Assembly (NCBI GenBank): GCA_006738865.1 | Contig: AP019701.1 | Location: forward strand, 1,918,001-1,982,000 | Length of the DNA: 64,000 bases | Source of the DNA: Allostella sp. ATCC 35155 | GTDB taxonomy: Bacteria > Pseudomonadota > Alphaproteobacteria > ATCC43930 > Allostellaceae | Direction of reading: 5' to 3' | Shown here: positions 8,024 through 16,764 of the stretch, piece by piece | How the letters are laid out: every line of letters begins with the position of its first letter | How positions within the stretch are numbered: position 1 is the first letter of the stretch | Position numbers and translations under genes: made by a program | Notes under the pieces: model-generated | What the model was told of the DNA's origin: nothing | What the model saw: the letters and a program-made list of their open reading frames with translations, nothing else | Databases searched by the model: none

Positions 8024-8953
8024 TCAGAGCAGGTCGACGTCGACTACGCGGACCGACCAGCCGTCGCCCAGCAGCAGGGAGTCGGCACCGTCGCGGACGA
8101 CGCGGTAGTCGCCCGTGGTGACGATCCGGTCGACGGTCTTCTCGAAGTCTTCGATGACATCGTTGCCGGCGCCGACATGGAAGACATCGCGGCCGGCGCC
8201 GCCGATCATCAGGTCGTCGCCTGCGTCGCCCCACAGCTCGTCGTCGCCGAGGTCGCCGGACAGCAGGTCGTTGCCGCGGCCGCCATAGAGGACGTCCGTG
8301 TCCTTGCCGCCGAACAGCCGGTCTTCGCCGGAATTGCCGTAGAGAATGTCGTCGCCGGGGCCCCCGAGGATCTGGTTGGCGGCATCGCCGCCATGGATCT
8401 CGTCGGCGACCGGCTTATCGCGCTCGGGCCCGTAGAGCGCGTTGAGCGCCTGGAGATCCCACTCGCCGAGCGCGCCGTCGTGCGTCTCGAAGTACCCCAT
8501 CACCGTCGCCTTGGCGGTCACGGCCTCGGCCGGCGCGTGCGGACCCTGCGAAGCGGGGGTGAAGTCGAGCCGCATCGGATGCTTCAGGCCCATCGCGTGC
8601 CCGAGTTCGTGCGTGATGACGTAGTCGACGCGCTCGGCCTCCAGCGTCTGCGGCAGCTCGATCACGGCGTCGGTGATCTGCGTCGCGTCGTCGTCGTCGA
8701 CGAGGAGGTAGCTGTAGCCCTCGTAGCCGGCGCGGGTGGCGACGATGAACTTGACGTCGGCATCGTCGAACTGCGACGGCCCGACCTCGACCAGATCGAG
8801 GTCGCTGGCGTCGTCCCAGCGCGCAATGGCCTCGCGGATCGTGGCGGCGTAGGGCTGAAGCTCCGGCACCATCGACCAAGTGATGGTCTCGGCCTGCCAG
8901 TGATAGCCGGCGGTGTAGAGCAGAACGTCGCTGCCGGAGAGCTGGGTGGTCAT
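8024..8953 (-). CDS. RTX metalloprotease, M10/matrixin-like, predicted type I-secreted
   Basis: 309 residues without an N-terminal signal peptide. A zinc site [11 protein letters not shown] lies at 115-125 (HExxHxxGxxH), with a Met-turn VMGYF at 151-155, so the catalytic core is metzincin-like. Residues about 188-270 are calcium-binding RTX nonapeptides (GGxGxDxLx). The C-terminus is hydrophobic and acidic, as in type I secretion substrates. It is shorter than typical serralysins (about 470 residues), because both the catalytic domain and the repeat roll are compact. The secretion ABC protein and adaptor encoded about 4 kb away on the other strand are its likely exporter. Confidence 0.85.
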   Translation of the reverse strand: MTTQLSGSDVLLYTAGYHWQAETITWSMVPELQPYAATIREAIARWDDASDLDLVEVGPSQFDDADVKFIVATRAGYEGYSYLLVDDDDATQITDAVIELPQTLEAERVDYVITHELGHAMGLKHPMRLDFTPASQGPHAPAEAVTAKATVMGYFETHDGALGEWDLQALNALYGPERDKPVADEIHGGDAANQILGGPGDDILYGNSGEDRLFGGKDTDVLYGGRGNDLLSGDLGDDELWGDAGDDLMIGGAGRDVFHVGAGNDVIEDFEKTVDRIVTTGDYRVVRDGADSLLLGDGWSVRVVDVDLL

Positions 8954-9405
8954 GGCCGGTGTCCTTGCGATCCCGAGGAGGCGTGTCCTGGGGATTGCAA
9001 CCGGGGGACCGCGACCGTCCGGACCGGTCGGATGGTAAAGAAGGCAGTATTATCAATCTGTTAGAGCAATGCGTCCGACGCCGGTGATCCGGGCGATTCG
9101 CATTCCGCATTCCCGCTCTGCGAAACTCGGCCGGCGTCCGTCCGGTTCGCGTCGCATTCTGCGAGTGAATGGCTCTCCCCATGGTGCGATGCACCAAATG
9201 AACCGCTCTGGTGTGTTCCGAGGAGCCGCCGGCAGGCGGAAAACAACAAATTCTTCAAATAGATAACGCAAAGTTCCGGCCGCGCGGTCCGACTGGCACG
9301 AGTACGGCCGCAATTACCCCGGCAAACGGTGGCGTCGGCGCTGGAGCGTCGGCCGGGCACGACCCTCTAATAGCGGCCATGTGAACCGCAACTTGCGAGG
9401 GGGCC
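8954..9405. other. 452-base intergenic region between divergent RTX genes
   Basis: This gap separates the divergently transcribed protease and RTX-repeat genes and is visibly richer in A and T than its surroundings, especially around 9225-9275. It should hold promoters for both genes, yet I find no convincing -35/-10 pair. A near-palindrome CGACCG/CGGTCG sits near 9010-9030 in the leader of the protease gene. No coding frame with family similarity is visible on either strand. Confidence 0.5.
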
Positions 9406-10371
9406 GTGGCAACAATTCCCGGTGGTATCTTCGATCAGGGCGGGATCGACCCGGCGGCACTCGCGGCGATCGACGCGCTGCTTAGCCAGCAGGGCTTGTC
9501 GGAAATCGACTTCGATTCCCATGACGGCGGCTTCGAGCCCGTCTCGAACCCCTATGTCTTCCTCACGGGCGACGGCGACGGCGCGATCGTCGGCGGCGAG
9601 GAGGACAACATCTTCGTCGCCAACGGCGGCGACAACTTCCTCTCGAGCGGCGCCGGTGACGACAACCTGTTCGCGGGCGACGGCAACGACATCGTCGAGG
9701 CCGGGGACGGCGACGACGCGGCCATGGGCGGCGACGGCGAGGACATCGTCCTCGGCGGTGCGGGCAACGATCTCGCCCTCGGCGGCGATGGCACGGACTT
9801 CGTCGACGGCAACCAGGGCGACGACGACGTCAACGGCAATGCCGGCGACGACGTGGTCAGCGGCGGCCAGGGCGACGACACCGTCCATGGCGGGCAGGGC
9901 GACGACATCGCGCTCGGCGGGCTCGGCGACGATTCGGTGTCGGGCGACCTCGGCGACGACATGGTGCTGGGCGCCACCGGCAGCGACACGCTGCTGGGCG
10001 GCGAGGGCGCCGACACCGCCTATGGCGGCCAGGGCGACGACGTCGTCGAGGGCGGTGCCGGCAACGACGTGCTGTCCGGTGATCGCGGCGACGACACGCT
10101 CTCGGGTGGTGAGGGCGACGACGTCTTCGTCATCAACGGCGAGGGCGGCGCCGACGTGATCGTCGACTTCGCCACCGGCGACGTGCTGCAGATCCAGAGC
10201 GGCGTCAACGGCCTCGAGATCGCCAATCCGTCCGACCTCCTCTCGCTCATCACCAGCGACAGCTTGGGCAACGCCGTCATAAGCCTCGGCGACGGCAACT
10301 CGGTGACGCTGCTGAACATGAGCGAGGCGGACCTCAAGGCTCGGATCGACAGTGTGGTCGTGATCGTCTGA
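9406..10371 (+). CDS. RTX calcium-binding repeat protein
   Basis: 321 residues with a GTG start placed just after GAGGGGG. There is no signal peptide. About residues 60-245 consist almost entirely of nine-residue GGxGxDxxx repeats that fold into a calcium-filled beta-roll outside the cell; the C-terminal 75 residues are non-repetitive (DVFVINGEGGADVIVDF onward) and end in the hydrophobic VVVIV, a type I secretion signal-like tail. No enzymatic domain is visible, so a structural or surface-layer role is possible. The gene opens the cluster that includes the type I secretion ABC protein and adaptor, 2.5 kb downstream. Confidence 0.88.
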   Translation: MATIPGGIFDQGGIDPAALAAIDALLSQQGLSEIDFDSHDGGFEPVSNPYVFLTGDGDGAIVGGEEDNIFVANGGDNFLSSGAGDDNLFAGDGNDIVEAGDGDDAAMGGDGEDIVLGGAGNDLALGGDGTDFVDGNQGDDDVNGNAGDDVVSGGQGDDTVHGGQGDDIALGGLGDDSVSGDLGDDMVLGATGSDTLLGGEGADTAYGGQGDDVVEGGAGNDVLSGDRGDDTLSGGEGDDVFVINGEGGADVIVDFATGDVLQIQSGVNGLEIANPSDLLSLITSDSLGNAVISLGDGNSVTLLNMSEADLKARIDSVVVIV

Positions 10372-10393
10372 CGGCGGCGCAACCGGAACCGAG

Positions 10394-12856
10394 ATGTTTG
10401 CCACGCGCTTCAGCGCGGCACAGGTCCGGCAGGCGGTCGACGCCTGCCGGTCCGGCCGTCATCCCTCCGAGGTCGGCCGCGAGCTGGGCGTCAGCGAGCG
10501 CACCGTGATGCGCTGGCGACGGCGCCTGGCGGCCGACGCTGGCGAGGCGGAGCCCGTCGCATCGCCCTCCCGTGCGACGGCGCTCCTGCCCGCCATCCGG
10601 ATCTTCTCGGCGCTGGGCGACGTCGCCCTGGTCTGGGCCGCGCTCGACGAGCCGGTCGCGCTGGCCGACGCGAAGATGCTCTGGGGCGGCCAGCTGGTGC
10701 CCGAGCCGCTGGTCCTGTCGCTGGTCGGCGATCCCGAGCAGGGCTATCACCTGCTGGCGCTGGGGCGGATTCCCGGCGGCTTCGGCGACGCGGCCGTCGC
10801 GCCGCGGATCGAGGTCCGCGACGCCGCCGGCGCGACGATCGTCGCGGCGGATGCGGTGGCGATCGAGCCGCTGCTACCCCCCGACGGCAGAATCCTGCCG
10901 CGCCTGCCCGACATCGTCCGCCATCGCGCCCTGCGCGTCCTGGCCGAGACGGGCGGAACCTTTCTCAAGTTGCACGAGGATCCGTCCTTCGCGGCCCTCG
11001 GCCGCGCGCTGACGTTGGGCATTGCCGGCCGGCCGGCGGCGTGGGGCCGGGCGCTGTCCCTGGGCGGCCGCCTGCATTATTGCGTCGGCGAGGCCGAACT
11101 CGATCCGGAGGATGTCCGCGGCGTGCTGCTGATCGGGTCGCGCGGCGTGCGGCGCAACCCGTTCCTGCCCGAGGCATGCGGCGAACAGGCGGGGCCGGTG
11201 CGGCGGCTGCAGCTTGTCGTCGACCGCGCCGACGGTCTGGGTGCCGGCCGTGTCCTGGTGCTGATGATCGGCTATGGGGTGCCGGTCGCCTTCGTTCTGG
11301 AACCGGACGCGGTCCTGCCACCGACGATGCTGCACCGGCATCTCCAGGAGCGGCCCGAGGACGGCCTCCTGTCGCGCCACTATCTTCTGCGCTGCCTGCG
11401 GCCGTATCTGCGCGGCAGCGCGACGCTGCGCGCGCTGCTGCGCGAATCGCTGGCCCTGGTACCGGCGACGGTGCCGGCCAGCGCCACGGGGCGCAGCCTC
11501 TCCGGCGAGATCGACCTCGCCGTTGCGGCCGCCGACGGCGGCCTCTTCGTCCGCGGCTGGCTCCACGATGCGCAGGGCGTGTCGAGCGAACTCGAACTGG
11601 TCTCGGCATTCGACGAGGCACGCAGTATCCGGCCCGCCGACCACCGCTTTCCGCGGCAGGCCGCGGACGGACGGCGAGCGCCAGGGGACGGGTTCGTCGC
11701 CCGCTTCGCGGCGTTGCAGCCGGCGATGCCCGACGCGCCCGTGCGGCTGCGGGCGCGCCTCGCCAGCGGTGCCATGGTCGAGCTGCCGGCCGGCCCGGTC
11801 GTGACCGACCCCGAGCGCGCGCGCCAGGAACTGCTCTCGTCCGTGCCGCCCAACGCGGTGACGGACGCCATGCTGGAGGAATGCCTCGCCCCGGCCCTGG
11901 CGGATGTCGTTCGGGATCTGGCGGCCGAGGCGGGCCCGGGTCGGGTCCGGCGCTTCGGACCGGAGCGCGCGGTCGTCGACTGGTCGATCCTGGTGCCGCT
12001 CTATCGCAGCCTGGAGCTGCTGCCGGCACAGTTCGCGGCCTTCGCCGCCGATCCCGACATGGCACGCAGCGAACTGGTGCTGGTGCTCGATTCACCGGAG
12101 CAGGAGGACGAGCTGCGGCGCGCGCTGCACGGCCTCGATCTCATCTACGGCCTGCCGGTGACGCTCGTCGTCAACGGCCGCAATCTCGGCTATGCGGGCG
12201 CGGTCAATGCCGGCGCGCGGGAGGCGCGTGGCCGCTGGCTGGTGCCGTGCAACTCGGACGTGCTTCCGGCCGGCCCGGGGTGGCTGTCGGCGTTGCGGCG
12301 CAGCCTTCTGCCCGGTATCGGGGCCACCGGCCCGCTGCTGCTGTTCCCCGACGATACGATCCAGCATGCGGGCATGTATTTCGATCGCGGCGTCGACGGG
12401 CAGTGGCTGAACCGGCACTTCCTGAAGGGCCAGCCGCGCGACGCGGCCGGCGCCACCCAGCCGCGCGAAGTGCCGGGCGTGACCGGGGCCTGCCTGCTCC
12501 TCGCGGCCGAGACCTTCCAGCGCCTGGGCGGCTTCTCCACCGATTTCGTGATCGGCGACTACGAGGATTCCGATCTCTGCCTGCGCCTGCGCGAGATGGG
12601 CCTGCGCCTGTGGTACGCGCCGGAGGCGGCGCTCTATCACCTGGAGCGGCACTCGATCCAGCAGCATGCCGGCTATCAGCGCGGGCTGGCGTCGCGGCAC
12701 AATCGCTGGCTGCACGGGCGGCGCTGGCACGCGCAGATGGCGCGGCTGATGGACGATCCGACCCGCTGGGGCCTGCCGCGGCCCGGTGCCTGGCGCCGCC
12801 GTGCCGCCACCGAGCCGGACGGTCAGCCGGCGACCTCGGTATCGCTGGTGGCGTGA
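10394..12856 (+). CDS. Family 2 glycosyltransferase with N-terminal helix-turn-helix
   Basis: 820 residues. Residues 6-46 form a transposase/IS-type helix-turn-helix (SAAQVRQAVDACRSG then VSERTVMRWRRRL). A middle region of about 450 residues has no recognised fold but includes a GWLHD module near 395 that recurs in neighbouring proteins. Residues about 530-780 are a GT-A glycosyltransferase: LVPLYRSLELLPAQF, the CNSDVLP metal-site-like motif, GVTGACLLLAAE and the acceptor-side GDYEDSDLCLRLRE. It lies 22 bases after the RTX gene and its stop overlaps the next start as TGATG. It probably glycosylates the secreted protein or a surface glycan; why it carries an HTH is unclear. Confidence 0.82.
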   Translation: MFATRFSAAQVRQAVDACRSGRHPSEVGRELGVSERTVMRWRRRLAADAGEAEPVASPSRATALLPAIRIFSALGDVALVWAALDEPVALADAKMLWGGQLVPEPLVLSLVGDPEQGYHLLALGRIPGGFGDAAVAPRIEVRDAAGATIVAADAVAIEPLLPPDGRILPRLPDIVRHRALRVLAETGGTFLKLHEDPSFAALGRALTLGIAGRPAAWGRALSLGGRLHYCVGEAELDPEDVRGVLLIGSRGVRRNPFLPEACGEQAGPVRRLQLVVDRADGLGAGRVLVLMIGYGVPVAFVLEPDAVLPPTMLHRHLQERPEDGLLSRHYLLRCLRPYLRGSATLRALLRESLALVPATVPASATGRSLSGEIDLAVAAADGGLFVRGWLHDAQGVSSELELVSAFDEARSIRPADHRFPRQAADGRRAPGDGFVARFAALQPAMPDAPVRLRARLASGAMVELPAGPVVTDPERARQELLSSVPPNAVTDAMLEECLAPALADVVRDLAAEAGPGRVRRFGPERAVVDWSILVPLYRSLELLPAQFAAFAADPDMARSELVLVLDSPEQEDELRRALHGLDLIYGLPVTLVVNGRNLGYAGAVNAGAREARGRWLVPCNSDVLPAGPGWLSALRRSLLPGIGATGPLLLFPDDTIQHAGMYFDRGVDGQWLNRHFLKGQPRDAAGATQPREVPGVTGACLLLAAETFQRLGGFSTDFVIGDYEDSDLCLRLREMGLRLWYAPEAALYHLERHSIQQHAGYQRGLASRHNRWLHGRRWHAQMARLMDDPTRWGLPRPGAWRRRAATEPDGQPATSVSLVA

Positions 12857-14583
12857 TGCGCACGCGCGCCGCGGCGACGGCGGCAGACGGCTATCCGGTC
12901 GGGCTCGGCGGCGCGCTGTCGCGCTGCGTGCCGGCGCTCGTCATGTCGCTCGGCATCAGCCTGTTCCTGACGCTGACGCTGCTGGTCGTGCCCATCTACA
13001 TGATGCAGGTCTACGACCGGGTTCTCTCGAGCCGCAGCCTGCCGACCCTGTTCTGGCTGACGGTCGTCGTGATCGGCGCCCTCATCGTCCATGCCGTGCT
13101 GCAGCTGAGCCGCAGCCTGCTGCACCAGCGGCTGGGCGAGTGGCTGGGCGAACGCCTGGCCGAGATCGCGATTCCGGCGACGGTCGCGCGGACGCTGCGC
13201 GACGGCACCGGCTCGACCCAGAGCCTGCGTGACGCCAACGAGGTGCGCGGCTTCTTCGCCGGCCGCTCGCTGCCGACGGCGATGGAGCTGCTTTGGACGC
13301 CGCTCTTCTTCGTCGTCCTGTTCCTGCTGCACCCGGCCTATGGCGCGATCGCCGTCGCCGGCGCGGTGCTGCTGACGGCGCTCGGCGTCATCAACGAGAT
13401 CGTCTCGCACCGCAGCCTCGTGACGTCGAGCGACGCCTCGGTGCAGGCGCACCAGCATATCGGATCCGCCGTCCGCAACGCCGAGATCGTCGAGGCGATG
13501 GGCCTGATGGACCGCATCATCGTGCGCTGGCGCCAGGCCAACGGCGAGGCGGCGGCGATGGCGCGGCGCGGTCACCTGCGGTCGGAGGCGATCGCCGCGC
13601 TGTCGCGGTTCGTGCGCCTTGCGCTGCAGGTTCTGCTGATCGCGACGGGCGCGGCCCTCATCATCGAGCGGGCGGTCGGGCCCGGCACCCTGTTCGCGGC
13701 GATGATCATCCTCGGCCGCGCGCTCGCCCCGTACGAGGCCCTGATCGAAGGCTGGCGGCAGTGGCTCTCGGCCTGGGCGGCGGTGCGTCGGCTGCGCGAC
13801 ATCGAGGGCGAGGGCACCGTCCGGCGCTCGGCGGCGGGTCTGGCGCGGCCGGAAGGGCCGCTGGAGATCGACCGGCTCGTCTATGTGCCGCCGGGCGCGT
13901 CGCGGCCGACCCTGCGCGGGATCAGCCTCTCGGTCGAGCCGGGCGAGGTCCTGGCGATCATGGGCCCGTCGGGCGCCGGCAAGTCGACGCTGGCCCGGCT
14001 GATCATGGGCGTGTGGAAGCCGACCAGCGGGGCCGTCCGCCTGGACGGTCAGGACGTGCACCAGTGGGACCGCGCGACGTTCGGCAAGGTGACCGGGTAC
14101 CTGCCGCAGCAGGTCGGGCTGTTCGACGGCACGATCGCGGAGAACATCGCCCGGCTGGAGGATGCGCCGGCCGAGGCGATCGTCGCGGCCGCACGCCGCG
14201 CCGACGTGCACGGGCTGGTCGGCCGCCTGCCGCACGGCTACGACACGGAGATCACCGATCCGGGCTTCCTGCTCACGGGCGGCCAGCGCCAGCGCATCGG
14301 CCTGGCGCGGGCGCTGTTCGGCGAGCCGCGACTGCTGGTCCTGGACGAGCCCGATGCCAACCTCGATCAGGCCGGATCGGAGGCGCTGCTGGCGGCGGTC
14401 CGGTGGGCACGGTCGAGCGGTGCCATCGTCATCCTCATCTCCCATCGCAACACGCTGCTGTCGATCGCCGACCGCATCCTGGAACTGCGCGACGGCGTCG
14501 CGGTGCGCGTCGCCGACGCGGTCACCGAGCCCGTGCCGGAGATCGCGCCGCGCGTCGCGGCGGCCTTGCCGAGGAGCGCCTGA
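12856..14583 (+). CDS. Type I secretion system permease/ATPase (PrtD/RsaD type)
   Basis: 575 residues. An N-terminal ABC transmembrane domain (about 20-310, five to six helices, beginning VMSLGISLFLTLTLLVVPIYMMQVYDRV) is followed by an ATPase with Walker A GPSGAGKST near 372-380, LTGGQRQRIGLARAL signature, Walker B LLVLDEPDANLD and the switch ISHR. It lacks the C39-like domain of HlyB, matching the PrtD/RsaD exporters for RTX proteases and S-layer proteins. It is coupled upstream and downstream by TGATG overlaps and works with the adaptor gene that follows; the outer-membrane TolC partner is not in the window. Confidence 0.92.
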   Translation: MRTRAAATAADGYPVGLGGALSRCVPALVMSLGISLFLTLTLLVVPIYMMQVYDRVLSSRSLPTLFWLTVVVIGALIVHAVLQLSRSLLHQRLGEWLGERLAEIAIPATVARTLRDGTGSTQSLRDANEVRGFFAGRSLPTAMELLWTPLFFVVLFLLHPAYGAIAVAGAVLLTALGVINEIVSHRSLVTSSDASVQAHQHIGSAVRNAEIVEAMGLMDRIIVRWRQANGEAAAMARRGHLRSEAIAALSRFVRLALQVLLIATGAALIIERAVGPGTLFAAMIILGRALAPYEALIEGWRQWLSAWAAVRRLRDIEGEGTVRRSAAGLARPEGPLEIDRLVYVPPGASRPTLRGISLSVEPGEVLAIMGPSGAGKSTLARLIMGVWKPTSGAVRLDGQDVHQWDRATFGKVTGYLPQQVGLFDGTIAENIARLEDAPAEAIVAAARRADVHGLVGRLPHGYDTEITDPGFLLTGGQRQRIGLARALFGEPRLLVLDEPDANLDQAGSEALLAAVRWARSSGAIVILISHRNTLLSIADRILELRDGVAVRVADAVTEPVPEIAPRVAAALPRSA

Positions 14584-15926
14584 TGGCGCGCCTGCCGGTC
14601 CCGTCCGACGGCCGTGGCGTCGTCATCCTGCCGGCGGCGCCGCGGCCGCGCGTCGGCGGGCCGGCGCTGATCGCGCTGACGGCCGTGCTGCTGTCGTTCG
14701 GCGGATTCGGCGGCTGGGCGGCGGTGGCCGAACTCGACAGCGCGGCGGTCGCCCAGGGCTCGGTCAAGGTCGAGAGCAACCGCAAGACGGTGCAGCTGCT
14801 GGAGCCGGGGATCATCCGGCGCATCCTGGTCCGCGAGGGGGAGCACGTCACCGCCGGGCAGCTTCTGGTGGAGATGGACGAGACGCAGGCGCGCGCGAGT
14901 CATGCCATCGTCCTCGGCCAGCATCGGCTGGCGCAGGCCCGGCTGGCCCGCCTGCAGGCCGAACTCGCCGACGCCGACGAGATGGCCGTGCCGCCCGAAC
15001 TGGCGCGGCGCAGCGGCGAGCCGGAAATCGCCGGGATCCTGACCGGACAGCGCAATCTCTTCTTCGCCCGGCGCGAGAGCTATCGCGGGCAGGTGTCGAT
15101 CCTGGAACGCAAGCTCGGCCAGCTGCGCGAGGAGATCCAGGCGATGCAGTCGCAGGAGCGCGCGACGACGCAGCAGATCGGCTTCATCAACGAGGAGATG
15201 AAGGGGATCAACGAACTGGTCCGTCGCGGCCTGGAGCGCCGGCCGCGCCTGCTGGCGCTGCAGCGTGCGAACGCCGAGCTGGTCGGGCAGCGCGGGCGCC
15301 TGCAGAGCAGCGCGGCGGCGGCCCGGCAGACGATCGGCCAGACCGAGTTCGAGATCATCGACCTGAAGAATGCGCGGCGCGGCGACATCGTCAGCCAGAT
15401 CGAGGCGACGCAGAAGGAACTGGCGAGCCTGAGCGAGCAGCTCGTGGCGGCGGCCGACCTGCTGCGGCGGATGAAGGTGCTGGCGCCCCAGGACGGGACC
15501 GTGGTGGCCATCCAGGTCTTCACGCCGGGTGGGGTCATCAAGGGCGGCGAGCCGATCATGGACATCGTGCCCCAGGCGGATCAGCTGGTGGTCGATGCCA
15601 AGGTGCGGCCGGTCGACATCGACGTCGTGCGCACCGGGCAGCGCGCCGACATCGCGCTCGTCTCCTACAAGCGCCGGGTGGTGCCGCAGGTCGCGGGCAC
15701 GGTGACCAACGTCTCGGCCGACCTTCTGACCGACCCGCGCACCGGCGACGGCTACTATGTCGCGCGGATCCAGGTCGACGCCGCGGAGCTGGCACGGCTG
15801 GAGGGCGTGGAACTCTATCCGGGGATGCCGGTCGACGCCTACATCCTGACCGGGCGGCGGACCGCGCTGGACTACCTGCTGTCACCGATCACGACCGGTC
15901 TGCGACGCACGTTCAGGGAGGACTGA
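14583..15926 (+). CDS. HlyD-family type I secretion periplasmic adaptor
   Basis: 447 residues with one N-terminal membrane helix (about 27-50, ALTAVLLSFGGFGGWAAVAEL). A lipoyl-like half follows (KTVQLLEPGIIRRILVREGEHVTAGQLL, about 70-100). The middle, about 110-290, is a long coiled coil with QEELGQLREEIQAMQ-like heptads. The second lipoyl half and beta-barrel start at LAPQDGTVVAIQVFTPGGVI and run to the C-terminus. This is the PrtE/HlyD membrane-fusion component linking the inner-membrane ABC exporter to TolC. It begins in a TGATG overlap with the ATPase gene. Confidence 0.92.
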   Translation: MARLPVPSDGRGVVILPAAPRPRVGGPALIALTAVLLSFGGFGGWAAVAELDSAAVAQGSVKVESNRKTVQLLEPGIIRRILVREGEHVTAGQLLVEMDETQARASHAIVLGQHRLAQARLARLQAELADADEMAVPPELARRSGEPEIAGILTGQRNLFFARRESYRGQVSILERKLGQLREEIQAMQSQERATTQQIGFINEEMKGINELVRRGLERRPRLLALQRANAELVGQRGRLQSSAAAARQTIGQTEFEIIDLKNARRGDIVSQIEATQKELASLSEQLVAAADLLRRMKVLAPQDGTVVAIQVFTPGGVIKGGEPIMDIVPQADQLVVDAKVRPVDIDVVRTGQRADIALVSYKRRVVPQVAGTVTNVSADLLTDPRTGDGYYVARIQVDAAELARLEGVELYPGMPVDAYILTGRRTALDYLLSPITTGLRRTFRED

Positions 15927-15930
15927 TGCC

Positions 15931-16764
15931 ATGGCCGAGAGTGCCGTCCGCGCGGAAGACGCGGCGAGCGAGCCCGCGCGCGACAACGTGCATGTGCTGC
16001 CGCCCCGCTTCGCCGGGCATGTGGATTCGATCGAGAACGGCTTCGTCCGCGGCTGGGCGCGTGACGAGGCGGCGCCCGGATCGCGGACGCTGGTCGAGAT
16101 ATATCTGGGCGACCACAGCCTCGGGACGACGACGGCGGACCGCTATCGCGAGGATCTGATCGCCGCCGGCATGGGGGACGGGCGCCACGGCTTCGCCTTT
16201 CCGCTGCCGCCGGAGGCCCGCGATGCGCCGGCGGTCGCCATCGGCGTCTATTTCGCCGGGACACGCATTCCGCTGGTCCGGCCCGACGGGACGACGGCTC
16301 CGCTGCAGGACGATGCCGGCCTGGCGGAGCTGAGCGACTTGACCCAGGCGCTGCGCGACGGGCTGGAGCGGCTCGCCAGCCGCGTCGCCGCGCTCGGCCG
16401 GGAGCAGACGCGCCTCGGCGAGCAGGGGGCGGCCATCGCACGCGAACTCGAACAGCATACGGGGACTGCGGAGGCGGAACGGCGGAAGGCCGTGGAGGCG
16501 GCCGCGCTGGCGGTCCGCGACGAGACCCGCGCGCTGGTGCAGCGGGTCGAGACCGTCGAGAAGTCGTTCGCGGACGTCGATGCCTTTTTAGTGCGGATCG
16601 ATTCCAGCCTGCGCAAGATGGCCACGACACCCGAACCCCGCGCCGCGGGCGGGTCCGTCGCGTTGGCCCTTGCGATCTTCGCCGTGTTCGCCTCCGGGCT
16701 CGCGATCCTGGCGGCGCTGGCGCCGTCGGCATTCCAGGATCTGCTCAGGCCCGTGCTGGGCTGA
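15931..16764 (+). CDS. Membrane-anchored coiled-coil protein with GWxRD module
   Basis: 277 residues. Residues about 27-100 hold the module GHVDSIENGFVRGWARDE ... DLIAAGMGDGRHGF, which also occurs in the GT2-GT4 fusion nearby. Residues 130-225 are a predicted coiled coil rich in Glu, Arg and Ala, and 236-265 form one transmembrane helix, placing the bulk in the cytoplasm or periplasm depending on topology. No enzyme motif is seen. The start follows CAGGGAGGACTG four bases after the adaptor stop, so it belongs to the secretion/glycan operon. Its 3' end overlaps the convergent GT4 gene by 20 bases. Confidence 0.75.
   Translation: MAESAVRAEDAASEPARDNVHVLPPRFAGHVDSIENGFVRGWARDEAAPGSRTLVEIYLGDHSLGTTTADRYREDLIAAGMGDGRHGFAFPLPPEARDAPAVAIGVYFAGTRIPLVRPDGTTAPLQDDAGLAELSDLTQALRDGLERLASRVAALGREQTRLGEQGAAIARELEQHTGTAEAERRKAVEAAALAVRDETRALVQRVETVEKSFADVDAFLVRIDSSLRKMATTPEPRAAGGSVALALAIFAVFASGLAILAALAPSAFQDLLRPVLG

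Noticed and set aside
9291-9310. TGGCACG resembling the -24 half of a sigma-54 promoter upstream of the RTX gene
   Set aside because: The matching TTGC at the -12 position is absent at the required spacing.
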